Shown piece by piece: positions 48,422 to 56,840 of a stretch of DNA of 64,000 nt (within the stretch, counting starts at the first letter, position 1; each line of letters starts with the position of its first letter). The notes beneath the pieces are model-generated. The model saw only the letters and a list, made by a program, of their open reading frames with translations. It had not been told where the DNA came from and ran no database searches. The stretch comes from Trujillonella endophytica. Lineage in GTDB: Bacteria; Actinomycetota; Actinomycetes; Mycobacteriales; Geodermatophilaceae. A program made the translations under genes and the position numbers. The stretch covers positions 342,239 to 406,238 of the forward strand of contig NZ_JABGCI010000003.1 of assembly GCF_019799905.1 (NCBI RefSeq), written 5' to 3'.

Positions 48422-48503
48422 GCCGGCCCGCGGGCGACGCCGCACGACGGCGGCCACCGTCCGGAACACGACAGCGACCACGGCAACGACAGAGAGGGAT
48501 CCC

Positions 48504-48854
48504 GTGCACATCGAGATCAACACCGACCGCAACATCGACGGTGACGTCGACCTCCGCCAGCAGGTCGTCGAGGACGTCGAGGTCACCCTGGCCCGCTTCG
48601 GCGAGCACCTGACCCGGATCGAGGTCCACCTCAGCGACGTCAACGGCGACAAGGGCGGCGCCGCCGACGTGCGGTGCGTGATGGAAGCCCGGCCGGCCGG
48701 GCAGGGGCCGCTCGCCGCGACCCACCAGGCCGCCACGGTCACCGAGGCCCACCGGGGCGCCGCGTCGAAGCTGTCCCGCCTCCTGGACAGCCGCTTCTCC
48801 CGCCTGGAGGCCCGGCGCGGCCGGGAGACGATCCGCAACCCGGACCCCGGGTGA
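48504..48854 (+). CDS. HPF/RaiA-like ribosome-associated protein
   Basis: A 116-aa protein resembling the N-terminal domain of hibernation promoting factor (sigma-54 modulation/S30EA). It starts VHIEINTDRNIDGDVDLRQQV, with RIEVHLSDVNGDKGGAADVRCVMEARP as the second strand pair and a helix with AASKLSRLLDSRFSRLEAR. The family binds the ribosome decoding region and stabilises inactive ribosomes. It lacks the long-form C-terminal dimerisation domain. The GTG at 48504 has AGAGAGGG upstream. It lies 82 bp after zwf. Confidence 0.75.
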   Translation: MHIEINTDRNIDGDVDLRQQVVEDVEVTLARFGEHLTRIEVHLSDVNGDKGGAADVRCVMEARPAGQGPLAATHQAATVTEAHRGAASKLSRLLDSRFSRLEARRGRETIRNPDPG

Positions 48855-48902
48855 CCGCTGCCCGCCCACGGTCCACCACGACGCCGCCCACCAGGAGGCA
48901 TC

Positions 48903-50060
48903 ATGTTCACCCGCTCCGACCTGTCCACCCTGCTGGCAGCCGACCCGCCGCTCGCGGTCTCGGTCTTCCTGCCCACCGAGACGCACGGTGCCGATGTCCG
49001 GCACGGTCCCATCCGGCTCAAGAACCTCGTCACCGAGGCAACACGGGAGTTGCTGGCCATCGGGACGCCGAGCAGTCAGATCGAGGAGATCCTCGCTCCG
49101 GCGAAGCACCTCGTCGAGGACCACGACTTCTGGCAGCACCGGACTCGCGGGCTGTCCCTCTTCCTCGACACCACCCAGGCCCTGCGGTACGACGTGCCGA
49201 TCCCCCTCCCGGAGCAGGTGGTGGTCGGGCCGGGGTTCCACGTCCGGCCGCTGCTGCCCGTGCTGGCCGCTGACGGCCGCTACGTCGTGGTGACCGCGAC
49301 CGCCCACGAGGCGAGGCTGTACCGCGGCTCGCGCTTCGCTCTGGTCGAGGACGAGTCGGCCGACCTGACGCGCAGCTCGGCCGATGTGGCCGGCGATCCG
49401 GACTACGAGAACCCCGTGCAGGCGGCCCCCGTCGCGCGACCGAACACCGGGACGATCAGCATCGGCAACGCGCAGGTGTACGGCGACGGCCCGCCGGAGT
49501 GGCACAAGACCCAGCTGGTGAGGTTCACCCGACGGCTCGCCTCCGATGTCGCGTCGCTGGTGGGGACCTCGCGCGATCCCGTGGTCCTGGTGGCCGACGT
49601 CGAGGTCGCCGGTCACTTCCGGCAGGCCACCACCCTCGGCTCCCGACTCGTGGGGACGGTCGAGACGAACCCCCGAGCGCTCGACGAGACGGAGCTGCAC
49701 GCGGCCGCCTACGCCCTCGTCGAGCCCCTGCTCGACCAGGCCCGACGAGACGCCGCCGAGCGACTCACCGCCCTCCTGGGGCAGGGCGACCGGCGCGTCG
49801 CCCTCGACCTGGGCGACGTGGTGCGTGGGGCGCACCGCGGACAGGTGGAGGTCCTGTTGCTCAACGAGGCGGAAGCGGCATGGGGGTCCTACGACCCTCT
49901 CGGCGACGAGTTGGTGCTGGACCAAGGCTCCGCCGACCGGGGGCAGGACCTGCTGGACTCGGTCGCGGCGCACACGCTGGACAAGGGTGGGGCCGTGCAC
50001 GTCTTCAGCGGTGAGGACATGCCCGACGCGCTACCGGTCGCGGCGATCCTCCGCTACTGA
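48903..50060 (+). CDS. baeRF-like protein (bacterial archaeo-eukaryotic release factor family)
   Basis: A 385-aa protein with the layout of bacterial eRF1-like proteins. It has an N-terminal domain (MFTRSDLSTLLAADPPLAVSVFLPTE), a central domain with LLPVLAADGRYVVVTATAHEARLYRGSRFALVED, and a C-terminal domain ending ALPVAAILRY. Such proteins are thought to act on stalled or inactive ribosomes as peptidyl-tRNA hydrolases, but most are uncharacterised. The ATG at 48903 has AGGAGG upstream. It is adjacent to the HPF-like gene, giving a ribosome-related pair. Confidence 0.75.
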   Translation: MFTRSDLSTLLAADPPLAVSVFLPTETHGADVRHGPIRLKNLVTEATRELLAIGTPSSQIEEILAPAKHLVEDHDFWQHRTRGLSLFLDTTQALRYDVPIPLPEQVVVGPGFHVRPLLPVLAADGRYVVVTATAHEARLYRGSRFALVEDESADLTRSSADVAGDPDYENPVQAAPVARPNTGTISIGNAQVYGDGPPEWHKTQLVRFTRRLASDVASLVGTSRDPVVLVADVEVAGHFRQATTLGSRLVGTVETNPRALDETELHAAAYALVEPLLDQARRDAAERLTALLGQGDRRVALDLGDVVRGAHRGQVEVLLLNEAEAAWGSYDPLGDELVLDQGSADRGQDLLDSVAAHTLDKGGAVHVFSGEDMPDALPVAAILRY

Positions 50061-50207
50061 GCGACCCCCCCACCGGCGCCGCTCGGGACGGGGAGCCGAT
50101 CGGGCCGGTCGGGACCGTCCGCGGGGCCGGTACCCTGGGCATCCGCTGGGCCACCGGGCCCGGGCCGGCCTCACCCGCGTGTGCGCCCCCGTCCCCATCC
50201 CACGACA

Positions 50208-50239
50208 GAGGCCCTGGTCAGGCGACTGACCGGGGCCTC
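50208..50239 (+). repeat. Right copy of the tRNA-His terminator repeat
   Basis: The 32-bp sequence starting GAGGCCCTGGTCAG is identical to 29487-29518 except for one base (G for A at 50232). It forms a 14-bp stem with a GCGA loop and one G-U pair. CCCACG stands just upstream, as at the end of tRNA-His. It is 71 nt before prfC. Confidence 0.85.
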
Positions 50240-50309
50240 TGCCCGTGCGGCAGGGCACCGCTCCAGCGGCAGGCAGCGCACCACGACGGCACGTCAGGGA
50301 GACCCACCC

Positions 50310-51932
50310 GTGAGCACCACCGCACCGACCGGCGCCGGCCCGACCGGGACCTCGCCCGCGGACGTGGTCACCGAGGCACGCCGCCGGCGCACCTTCGCCG
50401 TCATCAGCCACCCCGACGCCGGCAAGTCCACGCTCACCGAGGCCCTCGCGCTGCACGCCCGGGTGATCGGCCAGGCCGGCGCGGTGCACGGCAAGGCCGG
50501 CCGCCGCGGCACGGTCAGCGACTGGATGGACATGGAGCGCGACCGCGGCATCTCCATCACCTCCGCCGCCCTCCAGTTCGCCTACCGCGACGCCGTGGTG
50601 AACCTGCTCGACACCCCCGGCCACGCCGACTTCTCCGAGGACACCTACCGGGTGCTCACCGCCGTCGACGCCGCGGTGATGCTGGTCGACGCCGCCAAGG
50701 GCCTCGAGACCCAGACGATGAAGCTCTTCGCCGTCTGCAAGCACCGGGGCATCCCGATCATCACGGTGATCAACAAGTGGGACCGGCCGGGCATGGACGC
50801 GCTCGCGCTGATGGACGAGATCACCGAGCGCACCGGCCTGACCCCGACGCCGCTGACCTGGCCGGTCGGCATCGCCGGGGACTTCCGCGGCGTGCTGGAC
50901 CGCCGGGACGGCAGCTACCGGCACTTCACCCGGACCGCCGGTGGCGCCACCATCGCCCCCGAGCAGGTGCTGGACGCCGACCGCGCGCTGGCGCAGGAGG
51001 GCGACGCGTGGGTGCAGGCGCTGGAGGAGTCCGAGCTGCTGGCCGAGACCGGGGCCGAGCACGACCAGGAGCTGTTCCTGGCCGGCGCGACCACCCCCGT
51101 GCTGTTCGCCTCCGCCGTCTCCAACTTCGGGGTCGGCCAGCTGCTCGACGTCCTGGTGGACCTGGCGCCCGCACCGACCGACCGGCCCGACGACGACGGG
51201 AAGCCGCACCCCCTGGACGCGCCGTTCAGCGCGTTCGTCTTCAAGGTGCAGGCCGGGATGGACACCGGTCACCGCGACCGGCTGGCCTACATCCGGATCT
51301 GCTCGGGGGTCTTCGAGCGGGGCATGGTGGTCACCAACGCCTCCACCGGCCGGCCGTTCGCCACGAAGTACGCCCAGCAGGTCTTCGGCCGGGACCGGGA
51401 GACCATCGAGACCGCCTGGCCGGGGGACGTCGTCGGCCTGGTCAACGCCGCCGCGCTCGGCGTCGGCGACACCCTCTACGTCGACCGGCCGGTGCGCTAC
51501 CCGCCCGTGACCACGTTCGCGCCCGAGCACTTCGCCGTCGCCCGGGTGGCCGACACGAGCAAGTACAAGCAGTTCCGCAAGGGCGTCGAGACCCTGGCCG
51601 GCGAGGGCGTGGTGCAGGTGCTCACCTCCGAGCGCCGGGGCGACGGCTCCCCGGTGTTCGCCGTCGTCGGCCCCATGCAGTTCGAGGTGGCCAGCCACCG
51701 GATGGAGCACGAGTTCGGCGCCCGGATCACCCTCGACCAGCTCCCCTACTCGCTGGCCATGCGCACCGACGAGGCCTCGGTCCCGACGATCCTCGGCACC
51801 AACGACACCGAGGTGATGCACCGGGCCGACGGCGAGCTGCTCGCCCTGTTCACGACCAAGTGGGTGATGGGCATGGTCCGGAACAAGCCCGGCGTCACCC
51901 TCGAACCGCTCGTCGCGGCCCAGCTGGGCTGA
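50310..51932 (+). CDS. prfC: Peptide chain release factor 3
   Basis: A 540-aa translational GTPase that recycles RF1 and RF2. The G domain has HPDAGKSTLTEAL (G1), the switch I region SITSAA, DTPGHADFSED (G3), NKWDRPG (G4), then the beta domains, with SVPTILGTNDTEVMHR late in the protein. Length and order match RF3. The GTG at 50310 has GGGAGA upstream. An N-terminal extension of about 25 residues precedes the G domain. Confidence 0.96.
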   Translation: MSTTAPTGAGPTGTSPADVVTEARRRRTFAVISHPDAGKSTLTEALALHARVIGQAGAVHGKAGRRGTVSDWMDMERDRGISITSAALQFAYRDAVVNLLDTPGHADFSEDTYRVLTAVDAAVMLVDAAKGLETQTMKLFAVCKHRGIPIITVINKWDRPGMDALALMDEITERTGLTPTPLTWPVGIAGDFRGVLDRRDGSYRHFTRTAGGATIAPEQVLDADRALAQEGDAWVQALEESELLAETGAEHDQELFLAGATTPVLFASAVSNFGVGQLLDVLVDLAPAPTDRPDDDGKPHPLDAPFSAFVFKVQAGMDTGHRDRLAYIRICSGVFERGMVVTNASTGRPFATKYAQQVFGRDRETIETAWPGDVVGLVNAAALGVGDTLYVDRPVRYPPVTTFAPEHFAVARVADTSKYKQFRKGVETLAGEGVVQVLTSERRGDGSPVFAVVGPMQFEVASHRMEHEFGARITLDQLPYSLAMRTDEASVPTILGTNDTEVMHRADGELLALFTTKWVMGMVRNKPGVTLEPLVAAQLG

Positions 51933-51953
51933 TCCCGGCGGGGCGCCGCGGAC

Positions 51954-52343
51954 TCAGCCGATCCGCACCGACGTCATGCCCCGGACGACCCAGCGGCCAC
52001 CGCGGCGCTCGACCGCGGGAGGCGGCGTGTCGGAGGGACGGCCGGCGCGGGTGATCCGCGAGAACGGCCGGGTCGTGTGGCTGCCCAGGAACTCGACGCC
52101 GCGCGCGCTCAGCACGAAGGTCTCGGTGATCTGCCCCGGCTCCCGCGGCAGCGACTCCAGGTACCCGGCCTCGTGGGCCCGGGTGAAGCACGACAGCAGC
52201 TCCACCTGGCGCAGCCGCCAGGCCGAGGCGTCGCCGACCTCGGGCCGCGGGTTGAGCCGCTCCAGCAGCGCGAACATCGTCACGGGCCGGTCGTCGGCCT
52301 CCAGGGCCTCGAGGACGGGACGGAGGTCGGCGCTGGGCTGCAT
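51954..52343 (-). CDS. Small protein, possible winged-helix, unknown function
   Basis: A 129-aa soluble protein. Residues 5-90 alternate helices (PVLEALEADDRPVTMFALLERL, RLRQVELLSCFTRAHEAGYLESL) and a possible wing (ITETFVLSARGVEFLGS), which would fit a winged-helix fold; the C terminus is basic. The ATG at 52343 is the first in frame. It is convergent with prfC, leaving only about 20 bp. No family is recognised. Confidence 0.55.
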   Translation of the reverse strand: MQPSADLRPVLEALEADDRPVTMFALLERLNPRPEVGDASAWRLRQVELLSCFTRAHEAGYLESLPREPGQITETFVLSARGVEFLGSHTTRPFSRITRAGRPSDTPPPAVERRGGRWVVRGMTSVRIG

Positions 52344-52554
52344 GCGGACGACGCTAGGACCCCCGCCGGGCGAGCCCGCGGCGCTGACCTGCCGAAACTC
52401 GCCCCGAGCCGTGGAGAGAGCTGCCATGCGCCCGGGGGCGGCCCCGGAGGGCCCCCGGCGCTCCCGTGCCGGGAGAGGTGGGTGGGACCGGTGGGCCGGA
52501 CACGCGGAACCGGGGTGCTGGCCCGCTCCCCCGCGGGCTCGGACCCTGGCGTAC

Positions 52555-52800
52555 ATGACGACGACCTACGCGTACGGCACCGCGCACGCGGTGGTCATGG
52601 TCGGCTCGGTCGGCAGCGCCGACGGCCTCCAGCCCCGCCGGATCGGTCCGCTGCACGCGACCATCGGCCGGGTGCACGGGCGCAGCCGGAAGTCGCTGTG
52701 CGGCGCGTACGTCGCCGTGGACGAGCAGACGCCGTGGCCGCCGCAGGGCTACGACGACGAGCAGCTGTGCCCGGAGTGCGCCGAGCTCGCCACCCTCTGA
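52555..52800 (+). CDS. Small Cys-containing actinobacterial protein
   Basis: An 81-aa protein. It contains LCGAYV in the middle and LCPECAEL at the end, so three cysteines could bind zinc together with a His. The segment RIGPLHATIGRVHGRSRKSLCGAYV is basic. Short proteins with this ending are common in actinobacteria and have no known role. The ATG is at 52555; no strong ribosome-binding site is seen. It converges on the MoaD-like gene, 7 bp away. Confidence 0.6.
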   Translation: MTTTYAYGTAHAVVMVGSVGSADGLQPRRIGPLHATIGRVHGRSRKSLCGAYVAVDEQTPWPPQGYDDEQLCPECAELATL

Positions 52801-52807
52801 CCGCCGC

Positions 52808-53089
52808 TCAGCCGCCGGCGACCGAGGGCAGCACCTGCACCACCGCACCGTCCGCGACCGGCGTGGCGAGGCCCTGCCCGAAGCGGACGTCGTCCCCGTC
52901 GACGTAGACGTTGACGAACCGGCGCACCGCCCCGGTCTCGTCGCGGATCCGCCGGCCCAGCAACGGGTGCCGCTCGTCCAGCCGGTCGAGCACGTCCCGC
53001 AGCGTCCCCGCGCCGACGTCGACGGCGAGGTGCTTGTCGCCCCCGGCCAGGTCGGCCAGGACGCCGGGCAGGACGACCTCGGCGGTCAC
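52808..53089 (-). CDS. MoaD/ThiS-like sulfur carrier protein
   Basis: A 93-aa beta-grasp protein ending VLPSVAGG. The C-terminal Gly-Gly is the site that becomes adenylated and thiocarboxylated in MoaD and ThiS. The segment FVNVYVDGDDVRFGQG is the typical middle strand pair. It likely serves molybdopterin synthesis or another sulfur transfer. The GTG at 53089 has AGGAGGTCTC upstream. The BNR-repeat gene precedes it on the same strand, 73 bp away; this pairing recurs as an impression from other actinobacteria but is not shown here. Confidence 0.85.
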   Translation of the reverse strand: MTAEVVLPGVLADLAGGDKHLAVDVGAGTLRDVLDRLDERHPLLGRRIRDETGAVRRFVNVYVDGDDVRFGQGLATPVADGAVVQVLPSVAGG

Positions 53090-53162
53090 GAGACCTCCTC
53101 GCCGGCGCTCGTCGGCGTCGTGACCGACGGTGCCGTGCCCACCCGTGACCTCGCGAGCTCGG

Positions 53163-54245
53163 TCATGGCAGCCGGGCCGCGCGGACGACGAGGACGTCGG
53201 GCAGGTGCGCGGCCACCGTCGTGAAGCTGTCCCCCTCGTCGGCCGAGGCGTAGACGCAGCCGTCGCGGGTGCCCACGTACACGCCGGTCGGGTCGCCCTC
53301 GTCGGCGCAGGCGGCGTCCCGCATGACCGCCGACCAGCTGGCGTCGGGCAGCCCGTCGGCCAGCTCGGTCCAGCTGGCCCCGCCGTCGCGGGTGCGGTGC
53401 ACGCGCAGTCGCCCGCCCGGCGGGACCCGCTCCATGTCGGCGACCAGCGGCACCACCCACGCGGTGCCCGGCGTCCGGGGCGAGGAGACGACCGGGAAGC
53501 CGAAGTCGGCCGGCAGCCCGTCGGCGATCGAGCGCCAGGAGATCCCGGCGTCGTCGGTGGCGAAGACGCCGAAGTGGTTCTGCGCGTACAGCCGGTCGGG
53601 GTCCCCGGTGTCGACGGCGACCTTGTGCACGCACTGGCCGTACTCGGGCAGCTCGCCGGGCAGGAAGGAGGCGGTGATCCCCTTGTTGCGCGGTGTCCAG
53701 GAGCCGCCGGCGTCCTCGCTGACGTAGACCCCGCCGGTGCTCATCGCGACCAGCACCCGTTCCGAGGCGGGGTCGGGGAGCACGGTGTGCACCGCTCCCC
53801 CGCCCCCGCCGGGCTCCCAGGTGGGCCGGTGCGGGTGCTCCCACAGCCCGCGGACCAGCTCGAACGTGCAGCCGGAGTCCTCGCTGCGCCACAGCGAGTG
53901 CGGCTCGCAGCCGGCCCAGACGACGCCGGGCCGGTCGGTGGAGTCCGGCCGCAGCTGCCACACGCGGGCCAGGGCCGCGCCGGTGTCCTCGGGGAAGCGG
54001 ATCGCGCCGGCCTCGGTCTCCTGCCAGCTGCGACCCAGGTCGTCGGAGCGCATCACCGTGGGTCCCCAGTGGCCGTACTGGATGCCGGCGAGGACCCGCG
54101 GCACCGGCCCGCGGGTGTCGACGGAGACCGCGGCCACCTCCTGGGCCAGCAGGTGCGGCCCGTCGAGGGTCCAGCTGCGGCGGTCGTCCTCGCTGCGCGC
54201 GAGCCAGAGGCCCTTGCGCGTGCCGATGGCGAGCAGGTCGGTCAT
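53163..54245 (-). CDS. BNR/sialidase-type beta-propeller protein
   Basis: A 360-aa beta-propeller protein with several Asp-box repeats: SDDLGRSWQ, SEDSGCTFE, SEDAGGSWT, TDDAGISWR, RDGGASWT and ADEGDSF. It starts DLLAIGTRKGLWLARS. No signal peptide is visible, so it is probably cytoplasmic. Such proteins resemble photosystem II stability factor YCF48-like or exo-sialidase folds without catalytic residues. The role is unknown; it sits in an operon with the MoaD-like protein. Confidence 0.85.
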   Translation of the reverse strand: MTDLLAIGTRKGLWLARSEDDRRSWTLDGPHLLAQEVAAVSVDTRGPVPRVLAGIQYGHWGPTVMRSDDLGRSWQETEAGAIRFPEDTGAALARVWQLRPDSTDRPGVVWAGCEPHSLWRSEDSGCTFELVRGLWEHPHRPTWEPGGGGGAVHTVLPDPASERVLVAMSTGGVYVSEDAGGSWTPRNKGITASFLPGELPEYGQCVHKVAVDTGDPDRLYAQNHFGVFATDDAGISWRSIADGLPADFGFPVVSSPRTPGTAWVVPLVADMERVPPGGRLRVHRTRDGGASWTELADGLPDASWSAVMRDAACADEGDPTGVYVGTRDGCVYASADEGDSFTTVAAHLPDVLVVRAARLP

Positions 54246-54311
54246 GGCGCCTCCCGGGTCCGGGGCGCGGTCGCGCCCCTCGCCAGTGGAGACCGGCGAG
54301 GGGCGCGGAAG

Positions 54312-54731
54312 TCACCGGCGCGTGGCCCCGCCATCGGGGTGGCGGTCCCGGTCAGCGACCGAACCGTCGGCGTGCCGGCCCGGCTCGGCCGCCAGGCCCG
54401 GCGCGAGCCTCTCCGCCTTGGCCCGGAGCTCCTGCGCCGCGGTGGCGTGCTCGTGCGCCGTGGCGGCGCGCTGGGCGGCCTCCTGCTCGGCCAGCCGCGT
54501 GCGCTCCTCGACCTCGGCGCGCTCCCGCCGGGCACGCGCGGCCTGCTCCTCGGCCAGCGCCTGCTCCTTCTCCGCCTGCACGCCGCGCAGCTGCGCCTCC
54601 TGCAGGTGGTCGCGGGCCTGCTCGCGCTTGCGGGCGGCCCCGATGCGGTTGCGCTTGGCCAGGGCCAGCGCCACAAGGGCCAGCAGCACGACGGCGACCA
54701 CGACGATCAGCACGATCACCCAGGTGTCCAC
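54312..54731 (-). CDS. Membrane-anchored coiled-coil protein
   Basis: A 139-aa protein. An N-terminal membrane helix (WVIVLIVVVAVVLLALVALALA) is followed by about 90 residues of charged heptad-like sequence rich in Glu, Arg, Ala and Gln (QARDHLQEAQLRGVQAEKEQ, then AEEQAARARRERAEVEERT). It is predicted to be a long coiled coil in the cytoplasm. The ATG is at 54731 with AGGAGG upstream. The function is unknown; similar proteins could act as scaffolds or cell-envelope proteins. Confidence 0.72.
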   Translation of the reverse strand: MDTWVIVLIVVVAVVLLALVALALAKRNRIGAARKREQARDHLQEAQLRGVQAEKEQALAEEQAARARRERAEVEERTRLAEQEAAQRAATAHEHATAAQELRAKAERLAPGLAAEPGRHADGSVADRDRHPDGGATRR

Positions 54732-54802
54732 GGGGTTCCTCCTCGAGGTACGACGGTCACCCGGGAAGTGCCCGCGTCACCAGCCGGGTAACCGCAACGC
54801 AG

Positions 54803-55999
54803 CTACTGCAGGGCGCTGCCGGCCCGCCACTCGTCCCAGGGGATCGTCCAGTCGTAGATGTCGCCGTCGGCCCGGCTCAGCGGCGGGCCGATGGAGTTCC
54901 TGATCTCCACGACGTCACCGGGCTGCGAGAACTCGAAGAACCACGCCGCCCGCTCGGTCGACATGTTGATGCAGCCGTGCGAGACGTTGCTGTTGCCCTG
55001 CTCGGCGACCGACCACGGGGCCGCGTGCACGAACTCCCCGTTGTCGGAGATCCGGACGGCGTACTCGACCGGCGTGCGGTACCCGCCCGGGCTGTCGGCC
55101 GGCACGCCGTAGGTGCTCGAGTCCATGACCCGGTCGCGGTTGAGCTCGGTCACGACGTGCACGCCGTTGTGGCTGGGGTTGTCGTCGCTCCCGGCGCTGA
55201 TCGGGAAGGTCTGCACCAGCTGGTCGCCGTCGTAGACCTCCATGACGTGCGTGCGCGCGTCGGCGATGGACACGTGCTCCTCCCCGATGCGGAAGGAGAC
55301 GGTGCGGTCCTTCTCGCCCCAGACGCCGTCGCCGAAGGGGATGCCGTACAGGTCGGCGTGGAGGGTGACGTCGGTGTTCTCCGGCCAGTACGTCGAGGGC
55401 CGGAAGTGCACCTCGCTGTCGCTCACCCAGCTCCACACGCCGTCGGTCGGCGTGGAGCTGTCGACCCGCAGGTGGCTCTCCACCGCGGCCTGGTCCGTGA
55501 CCGGCTCGTCGAAGTACACCCGGATCGGCAGCCCCACCCCGACGGTCTGCCCGTCGAGCGGCCCGATGCCCGGCGTGGAGAGCGAGTCGGGCGTGGCCGT
55601 GGTGAAGGTGGTCGACGACTCGACCGTCTGCTCGTCGGTGCCCTCGGCGCGGGCGGTCAGCGTGTAGCCGGCGCCGTAGTCCAGCTCGCCCTCCGGCGTC
55701 CAGACGTCGACGTCCGGGTCCCCGGGCGAGTCGGCGACGACGCCGGCCACCGGTGCGCCCGCCTCGTCGGTGACCGTGACGTCCTGCAGCTCGCCGTCGG
55801 TGACGGAGATCGCCAGCGGCTCGCCCGGCGCCACGTCGACCGCGCCGTCGGCCGGGGTCAGCGACAGCGCGGCCGGCCTGGGCGCCTCGGCCGAGGACGA
55901 GGCCGTGGCGCCGGAGCTCCCCGCCCCACCGTCGTCGTCCTGGCACCCGACCAGCAGGAGCAACGCCCCCGCCACGGCCACAGCGGCTGTCCGTCGCAC
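54803..55999 (-). CDS. L,D-transpeptidase lipoprotein (Ldt, YkuD domain)
   Basis: A 398-aa exported cell-wall enzyme. The signal peptide ends in the lipobox LVGC with the lipid-anchoring Cys at residue 19. A Ser/Ala-rich linker leads to two immunoglobulin-like domains (about 50-145 and 145-250) and a YkuD catalytic domain whose active site SHGCINMS has Cys near residue 343; HVVTELNRDR and HNGVHVV lie before it. It makes 3-3 cross-links in peptidoglycan, as actinobacterial Ldt enzymes do. The GTG at 55999 gives the signal peptide directly; upstream frame is non-coding. Confidence 0.94.
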   Translation of the reverse strand: MRRTAAVAVAGALLLLVGCQDDDGGAGSSGATASSSAEAPRPAALSLTPADGAVDVAPGEPLAISVTDGELQDVTVTDEAGAPVAGVVADSPGDPDVDVWTPEGELDYGAGYTLTARAEGTDEQTVESSTTFTTATPDSLSTPGIGPLDGQTVGVGLPIRVYFDEPVTDQAAVESHLRVDSSTPTDGVWSWVSDSEVHFRPSTYWPENTDVTLHADLYGIPFGDGVWGEKDRTVSFRIGEEHVSIADARTHVMEVYDGDQLVQTFPISAGSDDNPSHNGVHVVTELNRDRVMDSSTYGVPADSPGGYRTPVEYAVRISDNGEFVHAAPWSVAEQGNSNVSHGCINMSTERAAWFFEFSQPGDVVEIRNSIGPPLSRADGDIYDWTIPWDEWRAGSALQ

Positions 56000-56132
56000 G
56001 CGTTCCCACTCCTCTTCCGTCCCCCGCCGGTCCCGTGACCGGACCGGCGCTCCAGGCTGCCACGCGGAGGCGGAACAGGGACGTCCGCTCGTCGCGGACC
56101 GGGCCACCCGCGGTGGCCCCTCCCGGCGCTGG

Positions 56133-56138
56133 TATCGT
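56133..56138 (+). promoter_or_regulatory. Probable -10 element for tRNA-Lys
   Basis: TATCGT within GGTATCGTT, identical to the element before tRNA-His. It lies 32 nt before the tRNA. Confidence 0.45.
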
Positions 56139-56170
56139 TCTCCCTCGTCGCCCGGGCAACGGGCCGACAC

Positions 56171-56243
<73 letters not shown>

Positions 56244-56562
56244 CCCCACAAGCCTCTGACAAGGCAGTTCGGCCCCCTGGCCGCCCCGATGTTGATCGTC
56301 TCGGGCCGCGCGCCATGGGAAACTCATCGGAAACTCTTCGCCTTCCAGCAACCGACGTGCGCAGTCGGGACCGTCCTCGCAGCGTGGCCGGGGACGCTCT
56401 TCGATCACGGAGGCCCTCCGCTCCCTCCGGGAGACCGCTCTCCGGGCCGTCCGCGCCGTCGAGGGCGAGACGGAGGACGTCGAGTGGGAGGTCGGCGTCC
56501 TGCACCGCGTCCGAGACCGGAGCCAGGGCGCGGCAACCCGCGTCATTCGCACGAGGGGTCCG

Positions 56563-56840
56563 ATGGGTCAGACGGATCGCGTGATCGACGCCTTCCGCAG
56601 GAGCATCGTCCCCGCGTCGAGGATCTGACCGGCTTCTGCAGCGTCAGCCTCCTCGTTGACCACGAGACCGGGGGCTGCGCGATCCAGGCCACCTACGAGA
56701 GCCGTCAGACGATGAGCCGCGCGAAGGGGCAGGCGCAGGCAATCCGCCAGGAGTTCATCGAGCACGAGGGCATGCGGGTCATCGAGGTGGCGGAGTTCGA
56801 CCTCGTCCTCACCCGCCTGCGCGTCCCCGAGGTGGTCTGA
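56563..56840 (+). pseudogene. Broken ABM-type (monooxygenase-like) protein
   Basis: The 3' part reads GFCSVSLLVDHETGGCAIQ and later EVAEFDLVLTRLRVPE, which resembles the antibiotic biosynthesis monooxygenase (ABM) fold found in small actinobacterial proteins. The 5' part MGQTDRVIDAFRRSIVP starts at ATG 56563 with a GAGGGG site. It lies in a different frame and reaches a stop at about 56,630. A one-base change in the run GTCCCCGCG near 56,612 would join the two. The same 5' frame is also open further upstream, so the intact gene may have been longer. It overlaps the end of the convergent esterase gene by 32 bp. Confidence 0.55.

Larger units (their letters stand above)
29487..50239. mobile_element. 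Putative genomic island between tRNA-His and prfC
   Basis: The segment is bracketed by a 32-bp direct repeat (31 identical) that corresponds to the tRNA-His terminator. On the right the repeat is preceded by CCCACG, as at the end of the tRNA on the left. The contents are all accessory: two decayed genes, a metal-efflux cluster, stress proteins, a glycosidase, a second-type glucose-6-phosphate dehydrogenase, HPF-like and baeRF-like proteins. No integrase or transposase is seen. The reading as an island is inference from repeat plus content. Confidence 0.45.
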
